DNA from: Rhytidiadelphus loreus
Lineage: Eukaryota; Streptophyta; Bryopsida; Hypnales; Hylocomiaceae
Assembly: GCA_947034895.1 (NCBI GenBank)
Contig: OX344764.1
Location: 868,001 to 932,000 of the forward strand
Reading direction: 5' to 3'
Length of the DNA stretch: 64,000 bases
The position numbers and the translations under genes were made by a program. A model generated the notes under the pieces. It searched no databases and was not told the origin of the DNA. It worked only from the letters and a program-made list of their open reading frames with translations. This document shows, one piece after another, positions 34,760 through 46,751 of this stretch (within the stretch, counting starts at the first letter, position 1; each line of letters begins with the position of its first letter).

Positions 34760-37700
34760 GCCCCAAATTCGTCACTTGGGACTCATTGTTTTCTTTTTTT
34801 TTAGTTTATTACAAATTAAGGCATAAAGTACTACAAAAAGCCCAAAAAAGAGTGTAGAACCAAAATAGGTATGTTACGTACCAATATAGCATTTGGTCAT
34901 AAATAGCCTTTTATCCATAGATTACCCCTAAAACCCACTTGTATATAGGTTAGAACCCGTAATTAGTGGGAAACAATAGGGCTACTGGAAACTTACCCAA
35001 AATAGCCAAACCTAGTGCATGTGACCATGATAGGCTAAATTAGTCTTAGGAGAGATAGGGAGGTCCCCACGTAAATCTCCAAAGATAGGTTCTAGTTTCC
35101 CCATTCCACCGACGAAACATTAGGAATCCAAATTGTTAGCTTGTAGGTGTTACTTGTCCCAGACAAGCTGCATGGAGGAATCCACAACCGCCGGATAGTG
35201 TTCTTGGATCTGGAACATGTCGGGGTGTCCATGGCAAAATCCATTCGTCAAGATTCTCTCACGTGTGAAAGATTCCCTGACTGCCGGTGATTCAACCGAA
35301 GTCAATTTTCACCTCGCCACCAACTGTGTGCCAGAATAGCCCAAGACTTGGCACGTGGCTTGGGGGACTCCATGAGAGGTTCCCCAAAAAGTCTCGGTTT
35401 TTTCTGATCTCCAAAGGATCTTTTTCCGAGTAGTCAACCACCGAAGGCCATGTTGGGAAATTCATGGAAGATACCCAAGCCGCGGTAAAATCTCACTAAA
35501 AATTAGACTAGCATTTTTTATGTTAATAACGCGCCCCGACAAATTTCATGGTGTTCCAATAGCGGGAAGCAACCGAAACTGACAACATTCCCCCAATTAA
35601 TAATTACGGCAAGATCTTTGCGGGGTTGACTAGCGTCCCAGGAGCGTACGAAGTCAGAACGAAGACATCAAGGAGCCTTGTCTTACTCCATAGAGCCTCC
35701 CCAACAACCCTAGCTAGTTACCCAGGCCAAAAGAGGTAACCTCCAAAAGTTAGGTTTTTACCCTTTTAATTGGCCCTAGTTGGCCCTAGTTTCCAATGGG
35801 TTTTTTGTGATAGAAATAGGGGGTAAGAAGTCCCTCAAGCTAAAAATGGCATTCTGAAGCCATTGGCGCAATCCATTTGCAATTCCGAGCTAAACTCCAA
35901 AAGTTAGAAGTTAGAGCCAACGTAAAACCCAAAATTAGGTGAAAATCTCAAATTTGGATGAAAATCCGGATGGATGAGGTTACTCGTCGAGGGGGGGAGT
36001 GGGCCTTTCTCTCTCCCAAAACACCCCCAATACTTGTCTTGGGTCCATGGGTCCAACCTCTCTTGGTTTTGGCAACTTTGGTCCAAAACTCCTACGGTGT
36101 TTTTTGAGCACTTTGCTCTTCTTTGTTGTTGCAATTTTGGTATTGAAGGTCCGTGGGGGGCCCTTCTTTCTCATCTTATAATTCGTGTGTGGACCTTGGA
36201 GCCTTCTTACTATACAAGTTCTTTTTTTTATCCTTCGTCACGTCTTGTACTAACCCTAGAACCACCCCCCACCGTACCTTGGCGATGCCGCTTTGGGGGG
36301 CTTTTAGTTTCTTATTATTGTTATGATATACTAACCTTCCTCTTGTCTCTAGCCACGCCTCTCCGGGGCCATTGCTAACCAAGTCCAATGTTTTTTTTGT
36401 TGCAATTGAGTCAAGTAGTCACGTCCGTGTGTGGAAAAGAGTGGGGTAGGTTTCCTTTGGGTAACTAAGACCCTACCTTTCCTTGTTCCATCCAGTCCTA
36501 AATTGTGTGTTAAAGGGTCACCCAACGGCGGAGCTTTGAACCTATGAGGTCAAGCAAGTCCTAAATTTGGCGTTAAAACCAAATCGACGGCGAAGCTTTG
36601 CATCTACCTCCCAGTTCACTCTAAAGTTTAGTTTCCAAAACGCGTTGAAAACTCTCCAAAGTTTAACATCCAAAATAGGGCTATTGAGGGGACAAGGACC
36701 ATGGTCGGCTGTATTTGCCAAGTACTAACGGGCAAGGAGTAGCGGTAGTCGGAAGTTATTAAAAGTTAATCCGGGTGTTTTTTCTGTCTTTTATTTCCTT
36801 TTTAGCAACTGCCCGAGCCCGCCCGCCCGAGCTAGTCAGCCCGAGCAGCAGCCAAGCCAGCCCGAACAGCAACGAGCCAGGCCAGCCCGAGGGGCAGCAA
36901 GCCAGCCAACCCGACAGCAGCTGAGCCAGCCGGCAGCAGAGGGGGAGTTCGGGACAGCAGAAGAGGAGCTCGGGACAGTTGGGAAGGGGAGCTCGGGACA
37001 GTTGGGAGGGGAGTTCGGGACAGTTGGGAAGGGGAGTAATTTGGGTTGAGGTAGGGGCCACGATTGGGTTTAGTATAGCAAGAGGGGAAGGGGAAAAAAT
37101 TAGACTATGGGAAGCCACAAAAACAAGTAAGGTAGAAGTAGCATAGGGAGGGAACGAGTAAGAGTAGAGGTAGTCAACTAGGCTTGGAAGTAGACAAAAC
37201 CTGCACACCACACCACACGGTCCACTACCGGAAACAAGAGACCTCTTCTCACCACTCTCTCCATCACCCCACACCACCAACTTTAAGAGTGAGGAAGGAG
37301 GAGGAAGAGGAGGCTTAGATAGGAGAGAGAAGACTTAGTGAGGATAAGAGGGGAATCCCCCTACCTATAGGGACAAACTTACGCGCTCGGAACCTCATTC
37401 GGGCGTAAGTGGTAGTTAACCTGTAAGTTGACTTTTAAAGTGTGTAAGAGACAAACCAACTACCCCCCTTCAATGGGGCATGGGAGTTGAAGTAAAAGAA
37501 AGGAAGAACGAAAGGAGACACCCAAAGGGGGACGACCCCATCTTTAAGCAGTAAAGAGGAAGGCTGCTTGATCCCCCCGCTAGGGGCTCGTCCGCCACAC
37601 ATCCATCAAAGAGGAGAGGGAAGATCCGACGAAGGGGACCATGGAGCATCACGCCAGGGTACCATCTTGACTCGTCCTCTAGAAATCCACTTCTAGGACC

Positions 37701-39366
37701 AAGGCCGTAGGAAGGCCGAGGGCCAAGGGTCACTAGGGTCCCATTCAGGTCAAGTTTGATTATAAAAACTTAGAGTAGAGTCCATGAGGGTTCCGACAGT
37801 ATAAGACACGTAGAAATCCGAGCTAAGATGCCCAAGGAATCGATGGATGAAGTTTAGCGCATGAGATGGATGAACCCTAAAGTTTCCCACCCATCCAGAC
37901 CCATTTTAGGAAGTAGGAAGGTTAGAGAAAATCAGGTCCATAGGAAAAATCCCAAGCCCAAGTGAAATTAGGAGTTGGTAGGAAACCATGGATGAAGTTT
38001 GGGAAGTTGTGGTGAAAACTTCATCCGTCCACAACGGATTACCAGAAAGTCCGATTTAAACAAATCTTAGGTTTCTAGAAATGGCATGAGATGACCTCTT
38101 ACCTTATGACCTTAGAATAGGATTTGGAAATAGAAAACACAAAAACATAGTATAGTAGGATAGTCAACTTAGAAGTCATTAGAACCACGATTAGAGAGTC
38201 ATGATTAGGAACTTAGCAAAAAAGATCCATTGCTTGGAAGGCACAATGGATTGACGCTTAGACACCCATTAGAGTAGGACACTATCATAGAACTAGAACC
38301 TGGTTGTGTTCGCCGATTTACCAAGGGTGGGTAAATAAGCGCCCACAGTGGTGAACGCCCGAAGTTGATTCGGCGTATACATGCAACTAGCAGAAGTGTG
38401 ATCTAGAAAGACCAAAAGGAATGGAGGAAGGTCAACCCTCTGAATTGCACCTTTTCCTTCAGCTCAAACTTGAAATATCTGCACCGTTGGTTACCAAAAA
38501 CATTAAAGAAGAACTAAGAAAATCAAGTAAGTCAAAACAAAATGTCAAACCCATGTACTTCAATCACAAATCAAGAATTTTAACCGATCACGAAATTTGA
38601 GGTTAGAAACATTCATTCTATAGCTTTTAGGGGACAAAATGGGGGTCCTTGCACAACCTCTCAAACATGCCTCGGATCCGAGGGAAGCTTTGTAGGCTGT
38701 CCACGGACCACCTATATTGCTTCCTTCCTTTACTACTAACCGGTTTTCTTCTTTGAGATTGTCATTCTTAGCCATTCAAAAAGGACATGTTGAATTCATT
38801 GTTTCATTTCTAAACCAGTATTAGCATTTTGTGCTTGCTATGCTACGCATAGCACATACTATATAGTATATATATTTGTAAAAAATTGTATATTTGAAAA
38901 AAAAGGAAAGTGGTAATATCAATAAGTCTTCAAACGAAAATATTTTTTTGGATTTTATACTTATATTGTAAACTCTATATACATTGAAATGTACAATATT
39001 AATTTTAATGAATGAAGTATATGCAACATGAAATCTTCAAACAAATATTCATACATTGGAATGTAGAACAATCGAATGATTATTAGCAATAATGATAAAA
39101 GTTTTATTAAATTGAATTTTTTGATTTAAAGCTTATGAAATCAAAAGAGTTGAATTTAAGGTCAACCAAAATTTAAAACTACACTTCTACAATCTCACTT
39201 TGTTTGACCATCATGACATCATTAAACCTTTATAATATTAATTTTTTACACAATTCATCTTATAGTGGGTGAACTCTGTAATATTGCAATATGGAAAAAT
39301 GAGATACACTAAAGGGTGTTGCAGTGTTTTCAAGTTGAACAATATTTTAGGGTATTTATGACATAC
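34760..39366. other. 4.6 kb without a recognised gene
   Basis: Between the two partner genes. 34.8-36.7 kb is unique-looking with homopurine/pyrimidine stretches. 36.8-37.0 kb holds CAGCCCGAG/CAGCAGC low-complexity DNA. 37.3-38.5 kb has short open frames without domains, and 38.8-39.3 kb is AT-rich. If element A has a right terminus, it should lie early in this block, but I could not identify it. The last exon expected for copy B is not visible here. Confidence 0.45.
36945..37040 (+). repeat. GGGACAGTTGGGA short tandem array
   Basis: Four imperfect copies of a unit of about 25 bp, GAG(C/T)TCGGGACAGTTGGGA. It produces a Pro/Leu/Cys-rich antisense ORF that is very unlikely to be real. Confidence 0.85.
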
Positions 39367-42189
39367 CGGAAAAGAACCCTCTTCACAGCCTGTTGTGAGC
39401 CTTCATACGTGTTGAAGTTGTCGCTTTTCTTGAAGTAATTTGCTCCTCTTAGATGTACAAGGAACCCTTGATCCCATATTTTCCTCCTCCACCCTTCCAA
39501 GTATTCTGTTAATGTCTCTGGTTGTAACGGAACGTTCATTTTGATGATGATGTTGTCCTATTTGACAACTTCCTCAAAGTATTGCACAACTCCATCTTTG
39601 ATCTGTGAAAAAGAAAGACATATTATCAATTTTGGCACAAGTAGTGCAATGCAAGAACTTTAAAATTTTATATGTAATTGAATACCAATTTTGATGGCTA
39701 TCAAAATGAAAAAAAGGACAAAGATATGCACTTACCCCAACGTACCAAACACAATGGTTCAAGAAAGGACCGAGCAATGTCTCCGATACTGGCCTAGGTG
39801 GAAAGCGTCTGGCATCACGAGATGGTGTAGAGGAGTTCCACCACTTGAGGAACTTGATTTTGTGATCTGCTGTGGTATTGCAAGTGGCCACCATTTGAAG
39901 CTTTTCCAGAGTCATCTCTGGGACCTCATTGGAACTCCAATGCTTCTCAATCTTTACAAAAATAACAACAATGTCAATTAATTTTCAAGTCAAAACAATA
40001 TCAATGGCAATCATTCATGATGAAGGTAATAATTTCACCTCTTCTAGAAAGCCTGGCTTGTTTGCCGGATGGGCCACAGCAACCAACTTTGACATTTTGA
40101 CATTGAGTTTGTTGGTCTTTTCATTTGCTCCACATCTCATTGCATGCGCAAGTTCCTCTGGAGTTTTGTCATCCTCCGTTGTCGTCTCATTGTACCTCCA
40201 AACCGCTGCATCAGCGGCATGGGCAATCTCTTGCTGCAAAAGTAGTATGGAAATTATATTTTTAAATATTGGTAAAACAAGTCCAAAACTAATGAAATTT
40301 TTTGAAATGGAAAATGCAATTGCCTAGATCCTCACCCGGAAGACAAACGAAGTGAAAACTTGCAATGGCATAGAATACCAAGTCTTCTTAGTTTTATATG
40401 CCCCACACAATCGGAGCTCCGAGGGCCTCAACATCTCCTTAAATCGCTCTATAGGGAGGCGGCCATATTTCTGAACCCTGTACAATGTGTGCACCAAATT
40501 GGTCTTCACATGCGAGTCTTCATTGGACCTGGAGAATATAGAAACAATTTCAAGTTAATTTTTGACACGGACTTGGCAATATTTATAAATCCGTGAAAAC
40601 AAATTGAAAGTGATGGTTTTTATGAGTAGAGCAATATACTTACTTGTTTATGCCATGCATGCCATGTATGCCAAGCTCCGTCTTGCCCTTTGTATCAAGT
40701 ACAATTGAGTCAACCACATAATGTCACTCCTTCTCTTTGGAGTGTCTCTTGTTGATGAAGTTCATCCATGAGATGAGTCGGTAATTACCATCACTAACGT
40801 AGAACTTGAGGTTCTTCAAAAACTTTAGGTCCGATACAGAGTCAACACTAGCATTGAAGGAGTCATTTACTTCCTTCCATAGCGGATTCCACTTGGCCAT
40901 CTCCTCTTCAGTGAATTGTGAGCTCTCTCCAGCCTCATCCGTAGTGGTGACATAGAAAACTGCTGCTCCGTCTCTATAACCCTTACTAAATTCGTGTTCT
41001 AAAAAATCAAGATCACATGAGAGTGTAGGCCTCACCATGGGCATAGGTACCATTCGGCAAAGCGGAATCTGGAGCCGGAAAAGGTGATCTGGCTTCATCC
41101 TCAGTGACGCAATAGTGTTCATCGAGTCTACCTTGTGATATTGCCGGAGATCGTCTTCTAAGAAGTCCTTGTCGTCTGCCTCCAACACATCATCGGCCTC
41201 GTCTTCTTCCATGATGTCTTCTTCCCCTTCCCCTGCAATGGGCGGCTGATTTGACTCTTCAATATTTGGAGTTTCTTGAATGGTCTCTTCAAGCCAAAGG
41301 TTTGTGGGAGTCCCATCCATCTGCAAGTTGAAATTGTAAAATTAACCAATGTGCACTGACTTGCATCCTCAGATCCAAACTAATACATAAATAAAAATAT
41401 AACGGTGAACCATATATGAATGAACAAAAGAAGAGTCAAACACTCAAAGGCAAAGGTTCAAGTACAAAATAGATATCTTCAATACAAAATGCTCTCAAGC
41501 AATATGTCCCCAAAACAACACCTGTATAATGAAATTAGTCAATATCTACATCTTCCTCTGAGCTCAAGTGAATGAAGATGGGTTCTCCTAATCCTTGAGG
41601 TGCGCTATGTGCACAATCACAAGTCTCCTCCATCAATGGATTGTCAATGGTAAAGGACATCTGAGTGTCTGAGGTATACTCCGTATCTGAACTCTCGGGA
41701 GACATGGACATGACCGGATGGTCTCTAGCTCCACTAAGGATTAACTGAAGATGTCTACGCTTTAATGTTGGCGTAAAGGAACATTCACAATTTGTTGCGC
41801 GTGTATCACTGACCCGACTCTGCACAGAGCTCTCAAATGCATCAACGGCACGATCAGCAGCATCCATCACATCATCAAAACTTACAAGTACATCTTCATC
41901 AACTTCTTCCTCTTAAGCACCCTTCTCTTCTTCAAAATCTTTAGACACCTCCATGTTTGCATCCAGTGGTGTTAGAGGCTGAGATGGGCCTGCCTCAAGA
42001 GTGACTGGGACGGGAGGAGGCCTAGGCGTTGGTGAAGATGCATCTTGACCTCGTCTTGCCCTCTGTATAAATGAAACATTGACAAAGTATAAAATCATTG
42101 AGTACGTATATACTTTTTGATATTCCTTTAGCTAATGCAAATCCTAAGACCATTGGCAGCTCCTCTAAGGACCCCTGAAATTTGCAAAA

Positions 42190-43440
42190 GAAAAATGACT
42201 CCACATCCTAAACTCCAAAAAAGTGGATGCCCGAAATTGAAAACGAACTGTCCCGGGAAGGAAACAAATCCCAGAGGGAATTAGCACTGCTTGACAGCAA
42301 CCCGAGCCCGGAGTAAGGCACCCTTGGGCCATCCCTGGACTGCCAAATTTAATGTTACTCACTCACAGTCTGAGGCTGTACATGCAGGCTCAATCACGAC
42401 CTTGGGACCGTGAGGTCCTCTTCTAGGCAGCCAGTGCAACCTTGAATCCGAGACTAAATCAGAAACTCAAGAGCCCCTAGAACTTAAAAAGAAAAAGGGA
42501 AATTCCGTCCAAACTACTGTGATCGGAATGGGATGCCAACTGCACAGGGATGGTCAGATTCTGCCGTGCACGATGGTTAGATTCTCACATGACGGAATCC
42601 TCCATGCAAGACAAACACCCGAGCCCATCAATCGTCATCCTTGGATCATCACATGGCTGCCACCCCTAACGAGATTGAAACAAGAGAGGTCCCCCTCTGG
42701 GCGGCAAGTGCACCCTCGGATCTGAGAGGGGATCACTAGCTTCATCAGGGATCCCAAAAATTTAAAAAAAAAGTGAAATCACTTCCAACTACTAAACTTC
42801 CAACTTCTATGGAATGAACGGGAAGCCAACTGCACAGGGATGAACTGGATCTCTCAAAAGGGAATTCCCCGTGCTTAACAGCCACCCGAGCCCGTCATAC
42901 GGCACCCTTGGATCATCACGTGGCTGCCACCCCCAGCAAGAGGTGTCGGTTGATTTTCACGAGCTTGAATCTGGGGAGGTCCCCTATCGAGCGATGAGTG
43001 CACCCTCGGATTCGAGCGGGGATCACTAGCTCCGTCGGGAACCCCAAAGTTTAAAAAGAAAAATGGAAATCACTTCCAACTACTGTCGAGTGATCGGGAA
43101 GCCAACTGCACAAAGGTGGACTGGTTCTCCCAAAAGGGAATTCCCCGTGCTTGACAGCCACCCGAGCCTACATATAAGGCACCCTTGGATCATCACGTGG
43201 CTGCCACCCCCAGCAAGAGGTGTCGGCTGATTTTCACGAGCTTGAATCTGGGGAGGTCACCCACCGAGAGGCGAGTGCACCCTCGGATCCGAGAGGGGAT
43301 CACTAGTTCCATCGGGGACCCCAAAATTTAAAAAAAAAAAGGAAATTCAATTCCAAATAGCTGCGGAATGAACGAGCAACAACCTGCACAGGGGTGGACA
43401 GATCCTCCGCAATGCAAGACAGACACCTGCGCACGAAATC
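42190..43440. repeat. Satellite-like array, unit about 280 bp
   Basis: Landmarks recur in order at about 42245, 42536, 42828, 43101 and 43384: CCAACTGCACA, then GACAGC(C/A)ACCCGAGCCC, then GGCACCCTTGGATCATCACG, then GTGCACCCTCGGAT, then GGGGATCACTAG, then a TTTAAAAA(G)AAAAA tract. Spacings are 273-292 bp, so four to five diverged units. It lies in the first intron of the copy B gene. Confidence 0.88.
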
Positions 43441-45372
43441 GGACTCAATGAATGGTAGTCATTTTCGGCAAGCCTTCAATGAACAGCCGGTCAGTTTTCT
43501 TTCTTTCAAAGTTTTTAGACACCATTTTCTAAAAATCTAGATGATGAGGTTGTTGAGGATGTAGAGAATACCTGTGGGATCAGAAGAGCGCCTGTTGGCG
43601 GCGTAGTGGGATCTTGCGAGCCTCCCCGGATGTGCCTTCTCATATTCCGGGTCATCGTTCTCTGCGCAGAGGGAAGTTCAATGTGTAAGTGAGTGGTGCC
43701 GTGTGTGAATCTCGTGGTGTGCGCGGTAGCAGGTTCGAAAATGTACTGGAAGTAGTGGTTGTAGTGGACACCAGAATTTCAGGTGTGAGGCAACATGATA
43801 TCCAAGCTGGGATCTTTCCGTTTCGCTCCTAGGTACCAGTGAATTTGTCCTACGCTGAGTGATATTTTGAAACTCAGCGGGTAGTCTTTTCCAATTAGAG
43901 GGATGATCCTGGACACGTGCCGCGGGGGCAGAGTGGCCTGCATGACCGAATCCACAGGAGCTGCTATGGAAGGTTCCTCGATGCTCTGAAGGCGCCATGA
44001 GAGAGAAGGCACTTGGAGCACTGGTTATGTAGCTTTCTAATTTGGTACTGAAGAAATCTGACGTGGGAGTGGAGCATTCAATTCAGGCAGCAAAGCATTC
44101 AGTTCAAGGCAGCAAAGCATGCAGTTCGAGGTAGGAACATATCAAGCTCAAGGCAAAAAAGCATTCACTAATGAGGCATCAGCTTCTTTTTTTCAGACGC
44201 GAATGCCTCCATTCGGCTAGGCCCATTCGCGCTGGTGACGTTCATGCTGTAGTTTGCAAAGTTGATCCCCACCCGGTCGAGAACATGTTGATAGAATGAT
44301 TACATATGGTGATTTAAATTAAAAAATTCTTTCTCACAGTGCATGATCTGCATGCCCCAGAACTCTTGCAGGCTAGCCTTGTGTGCAGGTTGAATAAGTT
44401 TTATTTTCCTCATATGATCTACAAGCCCATGAACTCATGTAGGCTAGCCATGTCTATAAGTTTAGTTATTTACATTTTCTTCACGTGTAGTTGATTATGA
44501 TATTATTGCCCTTTGCATAGGTGACATAGGCAAATCTAATCCAATGGAGAGTGCCGTATTCAAGAATTGGCCATTTTATATCTTGAACTCATTATTGAGG
44601 AGATTAAACTTCGTGAAATGTTTTAGGCTTAATCATCCTTCAAAGTCAAGTGGATTTGGCAGGTTCACCAAATTGTTTCATATTTTCTGATGCTTCTTGA
44701 TATTAGTTATGAATCTTAAAAGTTCAAGTGAAATGGGAACTAAAATTTCCCACCGCTCGAAACATACAAAAGAAAGATTTTGAATTCCAAGAAAGTTGAA
44801 TTCTGGAGACCACAAAATTAGCTTGGTTTTTCATTTATTCTGAAGGAATTTTACTAGAAACAAAAATAAGGTCTACCTATTCTATAGGTTACAAGGTTTC
44901 TAGTTTCAGTCCTCTTTCAACCCACACAATGATTTATTGAAAGTTGTCAATGACAAAGAGTAAGCTTATCACATTTGAAGAAGCCATGTACTCAACTGCC
45001 ACGGTATGCCCTATGCTTAAGCATGGAATGGCTTGTTTTATTCTTCTATGTCAATAATGCACTATAAATTTAAACTATTTGAAAACACCGATTAATGCTC
45101 TATGGACCTCTATATATTTGATGCTCAAGATCTATAGACATTTAGTCTAGATGATTTGAAGTCCAGACTAAACTAGTAAAAGAGTTCCTCAAACATCTCT
45201 CTGACTCTATTCACAAGTGAATGCAATCCTTATAACCAGACTCCTCAAAGAAAAGAAGAAATGAAATGACTCCATCAACTTTGCTGAGGAAATCAGTGTC
45301 TACAAGGCCCTTCCATGAATATCAAACCATAGGGTTTAGGGATATTTGAAAAGCAACCACAAATTATCTTAC
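43441..45372. other. Intron or intergenic DNA, no gene seen
   Basis: AT-rich with a few CAGCAAAGCAT(T/G)CAGTTC repeats near 44.1 kb. The minus-strand open frame at 43678-43998 has no domain. Under the exon model above, this is part of intron 1 of the copy B gene. Confidence 0.4.
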
Positions 45373-45678
45373 ATTTGAGACGTCCGCTGCCCTTTTGCCA
45401 TGCTGTAAACTTCTATTTTCCGGTGACGCCTCTTGAGTTGCCCCAACACCATTAGCTGGAGCCTCCTCCTCTCCACCAGTACTACCAATTCTATAGCGCA
45501 AAACTCTCCGGAGATCTGCAGATGAAGGCTCGATAGTCTTCGGCGGCACTCTCCCTCCTCTTGTCATCCTGGATCGTTTCAACGCCTTGGCAGATGAAAA
45601 ATACAATGATCCACGTTTCTTTCCTCTCCTACCTTGCTTCAAACTAATCAAATCAACAACAACACTGTCTACAAGCAT

Positions 45679-46751
45679 GAAGGGAGAAGAGAATGCCTGA
45701 ACCTTGACGCTCTCAACTACAAGATGTAAAAGGAAACGAAACTACAAGAATGAGGACAATGGACAGAAATGGCCCTTTGTATGTTTGGCCAAGTACGTCA
45801 AGGAAAAGCTGTCACATTTATTCCGCAAGTGATGAGATGCGAGAAAATAATTTCTCATAGTACCTACTTCTGTCAGGTTCATAGAGGCACCATCAAAATA
45901 ATATCCACAAACGAGGCCCTGACATTGGGGGCTATGTCAGTTTTAAGGAATTTACCCTCGGTACTTAGATCAAGAAATAAAAATTCGTCTATTCTCATGT
46001 AGGTACAAGTTCCAAGATTCACATATACCAATGCATATTCAAAATGACGTGTGTTGAAATGACGTAAATGATGTACCTAAATTGAATGTTGCAGTCCTTA
46101 ATTCATTTGGTTCTATTTAATTCACTACGGTTTCAAGACATAGGAATCATAGATTAAAAAAGTGGACTCAAGTTAATGATACTTGTTTGATGATCTATGA
46201 AATACAATAATAGTAATTGGAAAAACGTTAAAATTTCAATCTCCGTCCATAGTACCATAAATGAATTTTAAAAATTAATTAGAAGCAAATTTGACGTCAT
46301 ATGCAAAAGTATGGAAGGAACTTGTATGGATGTGTTCCTACCTACTTAGGTCAAGCGTAGTTTTCATTTTCCCCATTAAAAAGCATTCACATTAATTGAA
46401 AATAATGTATATAGATATCCCTAATCCGCCGTAAACATTTATTAAGCATTCACCTCTAAATCATTGATGTTGAGAAAGAGTTGATTATGTTCTATTGTCA
46501 CGTAGTAAATTCAATTCAGTTTTCAAAAAGATATTATTGTTTCCATAATAATATCAGTGCCATTGCAATAAAGATCTACACAACCAAAATATGACGCATA
46601 GTATTGATTGAACAATGAATACATAAGAGTAGCCAAATAGAAGGCCACGAGGAACTGCAATCATACAAGACCCAAAGTTTGGTTGTTTACCTCGTCTCTT
46701 GTGTTGGATTCAATTGTCAATGTTGTTGAAGTGTCTCTATAGGGTTTAGCA
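45679..46751. promoter_or_regulatory. Intergenic region between divergent genes of element B
   Basis: 1.07 kb between the first exon of the ParB-like gene (minus) and the transposase ATG (plus), the counterpart of 28086-29204. AT-rich. Promoter elements are not individually recognisable. Confidence 0.35.

Larger units (their letters stand above)
39367..45678 (-). pseudogene. ParB/sulfiredoxin-fold-like gene, copy B (exons 1-7)
   Basis: Minus-strand exons: 45678-45373 (MLVDSVVVDL, basic, ends AAT|GTAAGAT), 42062 to about 41530, 41320-40644, 40528-40336, 40233-40039, 39951-39736 and 39602-39367. Exon 3 is acidic at first (EDIMEEDEADD) and then carries LQIPLCRMVPMPMVRPTL and VSDGNYRLISW, where Tyr replaces the His of DGNHR. 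Exon 6 has EMTLEKLQMVATCN and WWNSS. Exon 7 has EYLEGWRRKIWDQGF. The final exon of copy A is missing. Damage: TAA near 41915, TGA at 40726 where A has Trp, and TAG at 39560. The 280-bp satellite and other sequence fill the 3.3-kb first intron. Confidence 0.58.

Noticed and set aside
36759..37280. 173-residue minus-strand ORF rich in Pro, Leu and Cys
   Set aside because: It is generated by the CAGCCCGAG and GGGACAGTTGGGA tandem repeats, with no domain or splice context.
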